A stretch of 64,000 bases of DNA from Pelagibacterium sp. 26DY04 (GCF_031202305.1 NZ_CP101731.1:3784501-3848500); one strand, 5' to 3'. Positions 35,311 through 47,013 are shown, counted from the first letter of the stretch. The notes: generated from the sequence alone by a model not told the origin. Numbers and translations: made by a program.

Positions 35311-35997
35311 ATGGCCCAAACCCAGCCGGAAACCGCCCAAGCCGATCTTCAGGATCTCAAGCCCGCGCTCACCAAGCTGGCACTCGAATTGGGACCGCTC
35401 GTGGCCTTCTTCATCGTCAACGCGCAGGGCGAGCGGATCATGGAGGCCTTTCCGGTGCTCGGGACCTGGTTCGCCCAGCCGATCATCTTTGCCACCGCCG
35501 TGTTCATGGTCGCCATGGCGATCTCGCTGGTGCTCTCCAAGATGATCTTGAAGCGCATCCCCGTCATGCCGCTGGTCACCGGTGTCGTGGTTCTCGTCTT
35601 CGGCGGCATGACGCTCTATTTCCAGGACGCCCTGTTCATCAAATTAAAGCCCACCATCACAAACGTGTTGTTCGGCTCGGTGCTCCTGGGTGGGCTGGTC
35701 TTCGGCCAGTCGCTGCTGCGCTACGTCTTTGGCGAGGTTTACAAGCTCCAGGAGCGCGGCTGGTATCTGATGACCTTGCGCTGGGGCGTGTTCTTCTTCG
35801 TCCTCGCCGCGCTCAACGAAATCGTCTGGCGCAATTTTTCCGACGATTTCTGGGTGGCCTTCAAGGTCTGGGGCATCATGCCGCTGACCATGATCTTTGC
35901 CATGAGCCAGCTCCCGCTGCTCACCAGATATGCTCCGCGCGAGGACACACCCAGCCCGGTGGAAACGGCCGCCCAAGCCGCTCAGACCGAGATGTAG
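35311..35997 (+). CDS. ispZ: Inner membrane septation protein IspZ/YciB
   Basis: The 228-residue protein has about five to six hydrophobic segments. The family signature KLALELGPLVAFFIVNAQGE is near residue 26, and WGVFFFVLAALNEIVWRNF lies toward the C-terminus. The family is needed for normal septation and intracellular proliferation in Shigella. Its TAG stop touches the ccmG stop on the other strand with no gap, so any terminator must lie inside a gene. Confidence 0.94.
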   Translation: MAQTQPETAQADLQDLKPALTKLALELGPLVAFFIVNAQGERIMEAFPVLGTWFAQPIIFATAVFMVAMAISLVLSKMILKRIPVMPLVTGVVVLVFGGMTLYFQDALFIKLKPTITNVLFGSVLLGGLVFGQSLLRYVFGEVYKLQERGWYLMTLRWGVFFFVLAALNEIVWRNFSDDFWVAFKVWGIMPLTMIFAMSQLPLLTRYAPREDTPSPVETAAQAAQTEM

Positions 35998-36549
35998 CTA
36001 GGCCGGCTCGCGAGCCGCTTCGATGGCGGGAAGCAGCACATTCTCATAGCTATCGGCATCGAGCGGTCCGGTATGCTTGAACCGGATCGTGCCTTCATTG
36101 TCGACGACAAAGGTTTCAGGCACCCCGTAGACGCCCCATTCGATGCCGACCCGCCGGTCGCGATCCGCACCGATCCGATCGTAAGGATTGCCGAGTTCGG
36201 CCAGGAACGCCCGTGCGTTTTCCGCCGGGTCGTCATAATTGATGCCGAAAAGCGCCACATCGCGATCCGCAAGGTCCATGAGCAGGGGATGCTCGGCCCG
36301 GCATGGGACACACCAGGACGCAAAGACGTTGACGACGACGACGCCATTGCCGGCCATGTCCGCCGTGGCAAAACCCGGCTGGTCATGGCCTTCGATGGCT
36401 GCCAGATCGAAGCTGGGCACCGGCCTGTCGATCAGGGCCGAAGGCACAAAGCTCGTCGAACGGCCCATTTGGGTGGCAAAGACGGCGATAAGGCCGACCA
36501 GCACCACCAGCGGCAGAACCGCGAGGCCGATGCGCACCGAAGGTTTCAT
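35998..36549 (-). CDS. ccmG: Cytochrome c maturation thiol-disulfide oxidoreductase CcmG/DsbE
   Basis: The 183-residue periplasmic thioredoxin-like protein has an N-terminal membrane anchor and the redox motif WCVPC in VFASWCVPCRAEHPLL. It reduces apocytochrome c before heme attachment. The YGVYGVPETFVVDNEG strand agrees with DsbE. Its start overlaps ccmD by 4 nt. It is the last gene of the ccmABCDG operon. Confidence 0.95.
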   Translation of the reverse strand: MKPSVRIGLAVLPLVVLVGLIAVFATQMGRSTSFVPSALIDRPVPSFDLAAIEGHDQPGFATADMAGNGVVVVNVFASWCVPCRAEHPLLMDLADRDVALFGINYDDPAENARAFLAELGNPYDRIGADRDRRVGIEWGVYGVPETFVVDNEGTIRFKHTGPLDADSYENVLLPAIEAAREPA

Positions 36550-36707
36550 TTCGCCCTGCGCGCCTGCCGCGCCGCTTCGAGCGCTTCAACCCGCGCCTTG
36601 GCGGAACGGGCCGAAATCGCTGTCCAGCCGATCACGCCCCCGACCACGACGATCGTGCCCAGATAGGCGGCGGCGATGAATTCCCAATGCTCTCCAAGCG
36701 CGATCAT
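36546..36707 (-). CDS. ccmD: Heme exporter subunit CcmD
   Basis: The 53-residue protein has one hydrophobic helix (FIAAAYLGTIVVVGGVIGW) and a basic tail (ARSAKARVEALEAARQAR), the CcmD pattern. It helps release holo-CcmE from CcmABC. The start at 36707 overlaps the ccmC stop by 4 nt, and its stop overlaps the ccmG start by 4 nt. Confidence 0.9.
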   Translation of the reverse strand: MIALGEHWEFIAAAYLGTIVVVGGVIGWTAISARSAKARVEALEAARQARRAK

Positions 36708-37477
36708 GCGGCGCCTCCCGCGGCACGAGCCTGCGCCAGTTCGAGCGACCGGATGCGGCGTTTGGTGACCTCGGTGCGCATGCGCACCAGATGGAGCGTC
36801 AGAAACAACAGCGAGAAGGCGACGGTCATGATCAGCAGGGGGGCCAGCATCGATCCATCCATGGTCGGCCCGTCCGCACGGAACACCGAGGCCGGCTGGT
36901 GCAGGGTCTGCCACCAATCGACCGAGAATTTGATGATCGGGATATTGATGGCGCCCACCAGCGTCAGCACCGCAACGATGCGCGCCGCCTTGAGCTGATC
37001 GTCGAATGCCCGCCAGAGCGCGATCAAACCGAGATAGATAAAGAGCAGCACCAGGGTCGATGTCATGCGCCCGTCCCATTCCCAGAACGTGCCCCAGGTG
37101 GGCCGGCCCCACATCGAGCCGGTGAACAGCGCCAGGGCGGTAAAGGCGGCGCCGAGCGGGGCGGCGGCCTTCTGGCTCACATCGGCCATGGGATGGCGCC
37201 AGACCAGCGTGCCGATGGCCGAACAGAACATCACCGCATAGCAGAACTGGCTGAGCCAGGCCGTGGGCACATGCACATACATCATGCGCACGGTGTCACC
37301 CATCTGGTAGTCGGCGGGCGAAGCGAAAAAGGAAAAGTAAAGCCCTATCACAAAGGCGATCGCGGTGATCGTGGCAAGGGGCCAAACGATATGGCGGGTC
37401 CATCCCATGAACATGCCCGGATGGGCGATACGGGTGAACCAGCCCGGTTCGGCGGGTTTGGGCTGCGTCTGGGCCAT
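36704..37477 (-). CDS. ccmC: Heme exporter/heme-handling protein CcmC
   Basis: CcmC (257 residues, six hydrophobic helices) attaches heme to CcmE. The tryptophan-rich WWD region is seen as WGRPTWGTFWEWDGRMTST, and MYVHVPTAWLSQF holds one of the heme-ligand histidines. Start and stop abut ccmB and overlap ccmD. Genes for ccmE, ccmF and ccmH are not in the window. Confidence 0.96.
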   Translation of the reverse strand: MAQTQPKPAEPGWFTRIAHPGMFMGWTRHIVWPLATITAIAFVIGLYFSFFASPADYQMGDTVRMMYVHVPTAWLSQFCYAVMFCSAIGTLVWRHPMADVSQKAAAPLGAAFTALALFTGSMWGRPTWGTFWEWDGRMTSTLVLLFIYLGLIALWRAFDDQLKAARIVAVLTLVGAINIPIIKFSVDWWQTLHQPASVFRADGPTMDGSMLAPLLIMTVAFSLLFLTLHLVRMRTEVTKRRIRSLELAQARAAGGAA

Positions 37478-38140
37478 CTATTCCCCGGAAATCCTGAGCG
37501 CCAGCGCCGCAGCAAACGGGGCAAGCGCGATACTCAAAAGACTCAGCGCCGCGAGCAGCAGCAGCGCCTGGGACGATCCGCCCAGCCGCGCCACATCGAA
37601 GGCGCCGGCCCCGAAAATAAGCACAGGAAGGCTCAGCGGCAAGACAAGAACAGGGGCGACAAGCCCCCCGCGCTTGAGGCCAACTGTCACAGCCGCCCCG
37701 ATCGCCCCGAACGCGGCGAGCGCCGGTGTCCCCAACCCCAGCGAGGCCGCCGCCAGCCAGAACCGCTCCGCATCGAGCCCCAGCATCAGGGCCAGGATCG
37801 GCATGGCGACGATCAGCGGCAGGCCGGTCAAAAGCCAGTGCGCCACAAGCTTTGCCGCCACCACCGCTTCGAGCGGCAGAGCGGCATGGCGGAAGACGGC
37901 AAGACTTCCATCCTCGAAATCGGTGCGGAACAGCCTGTCGTTTGACAAGAGCTGTGCCAAAAGCGCAGCCACCCAGATGATGGCCGGCGCGAGCTGGGCC
38001 AGGAGCGGACGATCCGGCCCCACGGCGAACGGCATCAGAACGCCCACGATCACAAAAAAGAGAACGAGCGTGAGGATGTCGCCGCCCTGGCGCAGCGCCA
38101 GGCGCAGATCGCGCGAGACGATGGCAAGGAACGCTTTCAT
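37478..38140 (-). CDS. ccmB: Heme ABC exporter membrane subunit CcmB
   Basis: CcmB (220 residues, six hydrophobic helices) pairs with CcmA in the CcmABCD complex that loads heme on CcmE. The entry LAIVSRDLRLALRQGGDILT and LSNDRLFRTDFEDGSLAV are typical. I chose ATG 38140 because it overlaps the ccmA stop by 4 nt; the ORF runs further only because ccmA is in another frame. Confidence 0.95.
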   Translation of the reverse strand: MKAFLAIVSRDLRLALRQGGDILTLVLFFVIVGVLMPFAVGPDRPLLAQLAPAIIWVAALLAQLLSNDRLFRTDFEDGSLAVFRHAALPLEAVVAAKLVAHWLLTGLPLIVAMPILALMLGLDAERFWLAAASLGLGTPALAAFGAIGAAVTVGLKRGGLVAPVLVLPLSLPVLIFGAGAFDVARLGGSSQALLLLAALSLLSIALAPFAAALALRISGE

Positions 38141-38781
38141 TGTACGCCGCTCCCCAGCACCAGGCTTCCGACCCTGCCGGTCAGTGCAATGTCGAGATGG
38201 GTGGCGATCACCGCCAGCCCGCCATTGCCGATATGGCGGGAAACAAGTTCGCCGACCCAAGCGGCTCCGGCCGTATCGAGTGCGCTGGTGGGTTCGTCCA
38301 GGAGCCAGAGCGGGCGCGGAACCGCGACGAGCCGGGCTAGCGCCAGCCGCCGCGTCTGGCCGGCCGACAACAGCCCCGCATCGAGCGAACCGAGCCCACC
38401 CAGCCCCGCTGCCTCCAGCGCCGCGCCGATATCGGCGTCGCCTCCGCCAAGGGTATCGGCCCAGAACTTGAGATTCTCGGCAACGCTCAGCCCCGATTTG
38501 ATGGCCGGCGCATGCGCGACATAATGGAGATGCGCCAGGGGCGACGCCTCAGGATCACGGCCAAGGTAGGCAATGGTGCCCGTTTCGGGCGCGAGCAGAC
38601 CGGCGAGCGCCATCAATGCCGAGCTTTTCCCGGCCCCGTTGGGGCCCCGCAGCAGCAACGCCTCGCCGGACGATATATCAAAGCTCAGGTCAGAAAGGAT
38701 CAGCCGTCCGCCGCGCACAATGGAGAGGGCGTGGACGCTCAGGCCCGTGTCCGGCATGCGAGTAAGCCCTCGGTTCGTCAT
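38137..38781 (-). CDS. ccmA: Heme ABC exporter ATP-binding subunit CcmA
   Basis: CcmA (214 residues) is the ABC ATPase of cytochrome c maturation. The Walker A LLLRGPNGAGKSSAL, the signature LLSAGQTRRLALAR and the Walker B LWLLDEPTSALD are intact. The start at 38781 or an ATG eight codons in (38757) are both possible. It heads ccmABCDG and is divergent from acnA, whose gap of 264 bp must contain both promoters. Confidence 0.95.
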   Translation of the reverse strand: MTNRGLTRMPDTGLSVHALSIVRGGRLILSDLSFDISSGEALLLRGPNGAGKSSALMALAGLLAPETGTIAYLGRDPEASPLAHLHYVAHAPAIKSGLSVAENLKFWADTLGGGDADIGAALEAAGLGGLGSLDAGLLSAGQTRRLALARLVAVPRPLWLLDEPTSALDTAGAAWVGELVSRHIGNGGLAVIATHLDIALTGRVGSLVLGSGVQ

Positions 38782-39045
38782 GCCAAAGCTCTATTGAACC
38801 CAAGTCCGGGCTGGCAAGTGCAAATTGAATTCATTATAGAGAGGGCGAATTGGGCGGGGGGACGTGACGACTCTATCCTGCCTCATGCCTCCGGACGTGC
38901 CGGTGGCCATTGCAGCGTTCGTTGAGCAGGCCCGGAAAACCGGTTTCTTTTCCGCTTTTGCCCGACGATGAAAACAAAGCGATTGGCCGTTTGGCCCGGT
39001 CTCATTCGGGGGCGCCCGCAACCCTATTGAGACAAGGCGGCTCGC

Positions 39046-41811
<2,766 letters not shown>

Positions 41812-41833
41812 GGCGGCAGCACCCGAGAAAACG

Positions 41834-41860
41834 AAAGGGCGGCTCGAGCCGCCCTTTTTG
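41834..41860 (+). terminator. Rho-independent terminator after acnA
   Basis: AAAGGGCGGCT pairs with AGCCGCCCTTT over 11 bp around a 2-nt loop and is followed by T residues. Confidence 0.88.
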
Positions 41861-41862
41861 TT

Positions 41863-41990
41863 TGGAGCGTGTCCAGCAAAAGCATGTCCGTGGCGTGACC
41901 GGGGATGGAAACGGTTTTGCGGTTCGGACACGCGACAATGCAAGGATCAGGGCCGAGGATTTGATGCAAATCAAATCCTGAACGGCGTTA
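41863..41990 (+). repeat. Mosaic palindromic element, type A(long)+B2
   Basis: This 128-bp copy runs from TGGAGCGTGTCCAGCAAAAG to TGAACGGCGTTA. Module A has an insertion relative to other copies (CATGTCCGTGGCGTG). Module B2 pairs AGGATTTGAT with ATCAAATCCT. The last TTA is the TAA stop of the minus-strand TauE gene; other copies give TAG, so one base has changed. It directly follows the acnA terminator. Confidence 0.8.
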
Positions 41991-42728
41991 GAGACCGAGC
42001 ACCATTTTCAGCCCGATCACGCCCAGAAAGATCAGGATCATCCTGTCGAACGCCTCCGCCGAAAGTTTTGCGGCCAGCCACTGCCCCACGGGCATGAAAA
42101 GGAAAGTCGGCAGCAGCGCAAAGACACCCTGCAGCAGCCATTCGGGCCGCAGCACGCCCGCGACCCACAGCGCCGGTGCCTGCACCAGCGCCAGAACCAG
42201 GAACATGGCCGAAATCGCGAAAACCAGCGGCTCGCGCGGCAGGCGCATGGCGTGAATGAAGGTCACCCCGATCGGGGCCGAAATGCCCGTGGAGCCATGC
42301 AGCAATCCCGCTCCGAGCCCGGCCGGAATCGCCCAGCGGCGCGCCGCCGCCTGGCTGATCGCGAAATGGGGCTTTGAAAGCCGCAGGCCGAGATAGGCCA
42401 ACAGCAATATCCCCAGCGTCAGCGCCAGCCCGCGTTCGGGCACGGCGGTCAGAAACCATGTCCCCCCGACCACCCCCAGCGCGCAGAAAACGAGCATCAA
42501 CCCCAGAAAACCCAGCCGGTCGGCATGCCGCGCATGCTTGAAACGCCAGATCTGGTAGACATTGGAGACCAGCACCGGCACCAGCAGCACGGCGATGGCA
42601 TGTTGCAGCCCGAACAGGGTGGCGAGGATGGGAATGGCGATGAGCGGCATGCCCATGCCGGTCGCCCCCTTGGAGATCGCCCCCGCGCCGACGGCGACGA
42701 AGATCAGGGCCAGAGTGGAAAAATCCAT
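41988..42728 (-). CDS. TauE/SafE family sulfite/anion exporter
   Basis: The 246-residue inner-membrane protein has eight or so hydrophobic segments and the family N-terminus FVAVGAGAISKGATGMGMPL, with a conserved Gly-rich loop. The second half has LGAGLLHGSTGISAPIGVTF. Members export sulfite, sulfoacetate or related anions; the substrate here is unknown. Its stop is inside the repeat ending at 41990. Confidence 0.9.
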   Translation of the reverse strand: MDFSTLALIFVAVGAGAISKGATGMGMPLIAIPILATLFGLQHAIAVLLVPVLVSNVYQIWRFKHARHADRLGFLGLMLVFCALGVVGGTWFLTAVPERGLALTLGILLLAYLGLRLSKPHFAISQAAARRWAIPAGLGAGLLHGSTGISAPIGVTFIHAMRLPREPLVFAISAMFLVLALVQAPALWVAGVLRPEWLLQGVFALLPTFLFMPVGQWLAAKLSAEAFDRMILIFLGVIGLKMVLGL

Positions 42729-42826
42729 GGAATCCAGACTCGGAAATATCGAGATCGCGGCCGACCGGCCGCTCCGCGATTGCTAGCCCAAGCCAGCCTG
42801 GAGCGCAAATCTTCCCATCGCCCCTC

Positions 42827-42930
42827 TAGAGCGTGTCCAGCAAAAGTGGAAACGGTTTTGCGGTTCGGACACGCGACAAAACAAGCGCTTAGAGCATTGA
42901 AGCGATTCGGAGAAAAGCGGAAATGCTCTA
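42827..42930 (+). repeat. Mosaic palindromic element, type A+B1
   Basis: This 104-bp copy has TAGAGCGTGTCCAGCAAAAG at the left and GGAAATGCTCTA at the right and differs from the copy at 17829 in a handful of positions. It fills most of the gap between the cupin gene (whose TAG stop is its last three bases) and the start of the TauE gene. Confidence 0.85.
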
Positions 42931-43254
42931 GAGCCAGACAGTCACAAAATTCGGGCTGGCATGGATGTCGATCATCTCCAGTGGCTCAGGCCCGAGATTT
43001 TCGAACCGATGCGGCACGCCTGCCGGCGCGACCACGATGTTGCCGGCCTTGGCCACATGGGTCGTTTCACCGAGCGTGAATCGCACCGTACCGGAACGCA
43101 CGATAAAAGTTTCGGCATAAGGATGGGTATGAAGCTGCGGCCCGTATCCGATGGCCTCGGAGCGGTTGAAAATGATCGAAACCCCGCTGCCGCTGTCGGG
43201 CTCCTCCCACTCCCCGTGCCAGCCCTCCGGCCCGGTCCGCAACGCTCCATCCAT
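42928..43254 (-). CDS. Cupin domain protein
   Basis: The 108-residue cupin has motif 1 GPQLHTHPYAETFIVRSG with metal-binding His and Glu, and motif 2 KAGNIVVAPAGVPHRFENLG. It is a single beta-barrel cytoplasmic protein; substrate unknown. Its TAG stop is shared with the repeat element at 42827-42930. Confidence 0.9.
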   Translation of the reverse strand: MDGALRTGPEGWHGEWEEPDSGSGVSIIFNRSEAIGYGPQLHTHPYAETFIVRSGTVRFTLGETTHVAKAGNIVVAPAGVPHRFENLGPEPLEMIDIHASPNFVTVWL

Positions 43255-43358
43255 GATCTCGCTCCGCTTTCATGAGCCAGAGCCATACCACCATGAGCGG
43301 ACCGCAAAAACGACAAAGGAGCCTTCCGGCCCCTGCGCATTCCCTTGCGGGAGAAAAT

Positions 43359-43433
43359 TGGAGCGGGCGATGAGATTCGAACTCACGACCCTAACCTTGG
43401 CAAGGTTATGCTCTACCCCTGAGCTACGCCCGC
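43359..43433 (-). tRNA. tRNA-Gly (GCC)
   Basis: On the minus strand a 75-nt cloverleaf is complete. The acceptor stem is GCGGGCG/CGCCCGC with an encoded CCA end. The anticodon stem TAACC/GGTTA encloses TTGCCAA with anticodon GCC, and the T loop is GTTCGAATC. It lies alone between the cupin and cnoX genes. Confidence 0.96.
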
Positions 43434-43653
43434 ACTCCAAGTCCCGGTGCGCTCTTGGCGGCACCGCGATGGGCGCCTATATGCCCAACCGAAATGACAA
43501 TTGCAACCCATATTTTTGCAGTTCCCGAGACGTTGTCTCAACCGGGCCGATCACTGTGCCCGATCAGGGCTTTTGCACCGGCGATCCGCTTGGTGTAAGG
43601 GTCGAGCAACGTCCGACGCTCCGAACCAAAGCGTCAAGCAAAGGCACGAGAAC

Positions 43654-44595
43654 ATGGACTTAAGCCTCAATCCCTCCCAGGCCCAGACGCAAACCGACGA
43701 TTCGCTGATCGTTGAGTCTTCGACAGCACGCTTTCAGGCCGACGTGCTCGAAGCTTCGCTCAGCCGGCCGATCCTCGTCGATTTCTGGGCTCCCTGGTGC
43801 GGCCCCTGCAAGCAATTGACCCCGGCCCTCGAAAAGGTCGTGACCGCGCTCAAGGGCAAGGTGGGTCTGGTCAAGATCAATGTCGATGAGAACCAGGCTC
43901 TCGCCGGCCAGATGGGCGTGCAGTCCATCCCCGCCGTTTTCGGCTTTGTCGGCGGCCGTCCAGTCGATGGCTTCATGGGCGCACTGCCCGAAAGCGAAGT
44001 GGCCCGTTTTGCCAACAAGCTCATCGAAATGGCCAGCCGCGCCGGCATCGGCGGCCCCTCGGAAGCCGAAAGCCAGGTCGCAGCGGCGATGGAAGCCGCC
44101 CAGGCCGCACTCGAAGCCGAGGACTACGAGCGCGCCTATCAGATCTTTGCCACCGTGCTGCGCCATGCCCCCGATAATGTCGATGCCGTGGTCGGCGTGG
44201 CCACCGTTCAGTTCAAGACCGGCGATAGCGACGGCGCCCGCGAAACGCTTTCCATGCTTCCCGAAGGGGAAAGCCATGCTGGAGCCGATGCCCTCATCAA
44301 GGCCATAGCCCTTGATGAGGAAGCGGCCAAGCTGGGCGATGCCGCCGAACTCGAGCGCAGGATCGAGGCGAACCCCGCCGATCACCAGGCCCGCTTCGAT
44401 CTCGCCATGATCCGCAATGCCAGGGGCGATCGCCTGGGGGCCGCTCAAGCCCTGATCGCCATCATGGAACGCGATCGCGATTGGCAGGAGGATGGCGCGC
44501 GAAAAAAACTGCTCGAATTCTTCGAAGCCTGGGGCGCCAAGGATCCCGCAACGCTCAAGGGCCGCCGTATGCTGTCTTCCCTGTTGTTCCGCTGA
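43654..44595 (+). CDS. cnoX: Thioredoxin-TPR co-chaperone CnoX (YbbN)
   Basis: The 313-residue protein has a thioredoxin domain (about 20-125) with DFWAPWCGPCKQL, the CxxC retained at Cys49/Cys52, followed by a TPR-like C-terminal half (EAAQAALEAEDYERAYQIFA and NARGDRLGAAQALIA). CnoX protects proteins under oxidative or hypochlorite stress and hands them to DnaK and GroEL. I chose ATG 43654, since the upstream extension has no family likeness. It is followed closely by a Lon-N gene. Confidence 0.92.
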   Translation: MDLSLNPSQAQTQTDDSLIVESSTARFQADVLEASLSRPILVDFWAPWCGPCKQLTPALEKVVTALKGKVGLVKINVDENQALAGQMGVQSIPAVFGFVGGRPVDGFMGALPESEVARFANKLIEMASRAGIGGPSEAESQVAAAMEAAQAALEAEDYERAYQIFATVLRHAPDNVDAVVGVATVQFKTGDSDGARETLSMLPEGESHAGADALIKAIALDEEAAKLGDAAELERRIEANPADHQARFDLAMIRNARGDRLGAAQALIAIMERDRDWQEDGARKKLLEFFEAWGAKDPATLKGRRMLSSLLFR

Positions 44596-44622
44596 TTGAC
44601 CCCAACGATTAAAGGATTTGCC

Positions 44623-45282
44623 ATGCGCCGCCCGGCCTCGATTTCTGAACTGCCGGACATGCTCGCGCTTTTTCCCCTGAGCCGCGCCCTGCTGCTGCCC
44701 GGAACACACCGCCCGCTCAATGTTTTCGAGCCGCGCTTTGTCGCCATGGTCGATGACGCGCTGGCCGGAAACCGGATGATCGGTCTCATCCAGCCCCGCG
44801 ATACCTCCGAGGAGGCGCCGCGCGGACAGGTGCCGCTGGAAAAGATCGGCTGTATCGGGCGGATCACCCATTTCGAGGAACAGGCGGAAAACCGCTATTT
44901 CATTATTCTCGAAGGCGTGTGCCGCTTTGCTCCGGCCGAGGAGTTGACCGCCGCCACCCCCTACCGTCAGGCCCGCATCGACACATCGGCGTTCAGCGCC
45001 GATTTTTCACCCTATCTGGGCGAGGAGGCCGTGGATCGCCAGCGGCTGACCACGGTGTTGCGCAGCTATGCCGAATTTGCGCAGATCGAGGTGGACTGGG
45101 AAGAAATCGAGGAGATGAGCACCGGCGAACTCATCAATCTTGCCGCCATGCTCGGACCCTACGGCCCGCTTGAAAAGCAGGCGCTGCTCGAAGCCAAGAC
45201 CCTGGTCGAGCGCGCCGAAACCCTCATGGCCCTGGCCGAAATGGAAATGGCGCGGGCGCGCTCGGGCGTCGTGCTGCAATGA
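44623..45282 (+). CDS. LON peptidase substrate-binding (N-terminal) domain protein
   Basis: The 219-residue cytoplasmic protein matches the Lon N-terminal domain: FPLSRALLLPGTHRPLNVFE, IGLIQPRD, and GCIGRITHFEEQAENRYFI. There is no AAA or protease domain. An AAAGGAT site precedes ATG 44623. The gene is in a row with cnoX and a Trm112-like gene, overlapping the latter by 4 nt. Its role is unclear. Confidence 0.9.
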   Translation: MRRPASISELPDMLALFPLSRALLLPGTHRPLNVFEPRFVAMVDDALAGNRMIGLIQPRDTSEEAPRGQVPLEKIGCIGRITHFEEQAENRYFIILEGVCRFAPAEELTAATPYRQARIDTSAFSADFSPYLGEEAVDRQRLTTVLRSYAEFAQIEVDWEEIEEMSTGELINLAAMLGPYGPLEKQALLEAKTLVERAETLMALAEMEMARARSGVVLQ

Positions 45283-45542
45283 GCCCTTCCCCCGGCCAGC
45301 CCCACGGCGATGCCGATCATCCGCGCTACCGGCTCGACCCGCGGACCATCGAAATGCTGGTTTGTCCGGTGACCAAGACCCGGCTGACGCTGTCCAAGGA
45401 TGGAACCGAGCTGATCTCGATCGTCGCCCGTTACGCTTTTCCCATCCGCAAAGGCGTCCCCCTGCTGGTGGTCGATGCGGCCCGCCATATCGATGAAGCC
45501 GAGGTCGAAGCTCTGCGCAACCGGCCGGCAGAGGGCGATTAG
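45279..45542 (+). CDS. Trm112-like (UPF0434) small protein
   Basis: The 87-residue protein has the Trm112 pattern: LDPRTIEMLVCPVTKTRLTL, then RYAFPIRKGVPLLVVDAAR. Only one Cys of the usual CP motif is retained, so zinc binding is doubtful. Homologues act as small partner subunits in eukaryotes; in bacteria the function is unclear. Its start overlaps the Lon-N stop by 4 nt, and its TAG stop is the first codon of the repeat element at 45540. Confidence 0.87.
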   Translation: MSPSPGQPHGDADHPRYRLDPRTIEMLVCPVTKTRLTLSKDGTELISIVARYAFPIRKGVPLLVVDAARHIDEAEVEALRNRPAEGD

Positions 45543-45660
45543 AGCATGCCCAGCAAAAGCATGTCCATGACCGATGGAAACGGTTTTTGCGGTTCGGACA
45601 TGCGACAAAACAAGGCGTTAGAGCCGAGGATTTGATTCAATCAGATCCTGAATGGCTCTA
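45540..45660 (+). repeat. Mosaic palindromic element, type A+B2
   Basis: This 121-bp copy runs from TAGAGCATGCCCAGCAAAAG to CTGAATGGCTCTA. Module A pairs GCATGCCC imperfectly with GGACATGC. Module B2 pairs GAGCC and GGATTTGATT with AATCAGATCC and GGCTC. The first TAG ends the Trm112-like gene, and the last CTA is the stop of the convergent UbiH-family gene, so the element fills the gap. Confidence 0.85.
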
Positions 45661-46878
45661 GGGTGCCAGTCCGCGCAACAGCTTGGCTCCCGAGGTTCCG
45701 GCTGCCTGGCCGATAAAGGCCTCCTTGAGCGGCGCGGCACGATCGACAAGCGAAAGCCCGAAATCGCGCAGCGCCCGCAGCGGGGCCATGTCGTTGGAAA
45801 ACAGCCGGTTGAGCCCATCGGTCGCCAATGCCATGGCCGCGGTGTCCGCACGCCGCCGCCCCTCGTAGCGTTCGAGCACTTCGATCCGTCCGAAATCCTC
45901 GCCCAGCCGCAGGGCATCGATCAGGACTTCAGTGAGAACCGCCACGTCCCGCAAGCCGAGGTTCAGACCCTGGCCGGCCAGGGGGTGGATGACATGGGCG
46001 GCATCGCCCACCAGCGCCAGCCGCGGCGCGGCGAACCGATGGGCGAGAACCAGATGCAGGGGGAAACTCTGCACCTTCTCGGCGATCTCCACCTGTCCCA
46101 GCACCGATCCCATCGCCGCTTCGATGCGGCCGGCAAGGTCGGCCGGTGCCATGGCGAGCAGCGCCTGCGCCATTTGAGGTTTTTCCGTCCACACCAGCGA
46201 GGATTGATTGCCCTTGAGCGGCAGCGAGGCGAAAGGCCCGGCCGGGAGAAAATGCTCATAGGCGATGTCGTTGTGCGGCTCGCTATGGGTGATGGTGGTG
46301 ACCAGCCCGGCCTGGCGGTAATCGTGCGAGAACGTTTTGATCCCGGCCAGATGGCGCAGCGTCGAACGGCCGCCATCGGCGGCAATCACCAGCGTTGCCC
46401 TGAGAGCCCGGCCATCCTCGAGCGTGATTTCAGCATGCGCCGGACCGGCCATGAACGCGGCCACCGCGCCGGGTTCAACAATTTCCACCGCGTCGATTCC
46501 GGCGAGCAACGCCGCCGCGCTCGCCGTGTTGGGCACCATGTGCGCAAACGGCTCGCCAGGCGTTGCGGGACCGGCGAAGTCGAGAAACACCGGACGCGCC
46601 ATATCGCCGGTCCCCGAATCGGTGATCTTCATCGCCGCAATCGGATTGGCCGCGTCGGCCATGCCCGGCCACACCCCTATCGCCTCGAAAAGATGCCGCA
46701 CGCCGGCGGCAATAGCCGAAGCGCGCGAATCCTGAGGCACCGACAGGTGCCGCCTGTCGAGCAGTCCCAGCGCGATTCCCGGCATGAAGCGGGTGAGCGC
46801 AATGGCCAAGGAGAGCCCCACCGGCCCACCGCCCACCACCAGAACGTCAAATGCCCGCGTTTTTTCCCCATCGGTCAT
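45658..46878 (-). CDS. UbiH/UbiF/COQ6-family FAD monooxygenase
   Basis: The 406-residue flavoprotein has the dinucleotide-binding FDVLVVGGGPVGLSLAIALT at residues 10-29 and the FAD GD motif LALVGDAAHVIHPLAGQGLN, characteristic of ubiquinone-biosynthesis hydroxylases. The ring position it hydroxylates cannot be told from sequence. I chose ATG 46878, discarding an upstream extension. Its TAG stop is in the repeat ending at 45660. Confidence 0.9.
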   Translation of the reverse strand: MTDGEKTRAFDVLVVGGGPVGLSLAIALTRFMPGIALGLLDRRHLSVPQDSRASAIAAGVRHLFEAIGVWPGMADAANPIAAMKITDSGTGDMARPVFLDFAGPATPGEPFAHMVPNTASAAALLAGIDAVEIVEPGAVAAFMAGPAHAEITLEDGRALRATLVIAADGGRSTLRHLAGIKTFSHDYRQAGLVTTITHSEPHNDIAYEHFLPAGPFASLPLKGNQSSLVWTEKPQMAQALLAMAPADLAGRIEAAMGSVLGQVEIAEKVQSFPLHLVLAHRFAAPRLALVGDAAHVIHPLAGQGLNLGLRDVAVLTEVLIDALRLGEDFGRIEVLERYEGRRRADTAAMALATDGLNRLFSNDMAPLRALRDFGLSLVDRAAPLKEAFIGQAAGTSGAKLLRGLAP

Positions 46879-47013
46879 GGCGCTTGTCCTTTCGATCGTG
46901 GATCCACAATGCGCTCCCCAGCCCTTGAGTGGCAAGGGTGCCGATGCCGCACGGGATATCGAACAAGCTACCTGCACATAAAAGCGCCACGCTTGCTCCA
47001 GGGGCTGACTTCA

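Noticed and set aside
41961..41974. TTGATGCAAATCAA matches the FNR/FixK consensus TTGAT-N4-ATCAA.
   Set aside because: It is the loop-side arm of module B2 in a repeat element; the other copies (45540, 53421) have a 3-base spacing, and no gene starts nearby on a suitable side.
42822..42930. The repeat element considered as an IS remnant or integron attC site.
   Set aside because: No transposase or integrase is nearby, ends are not IS-like, and the copies are fixed hairpin mosaics between core genes.
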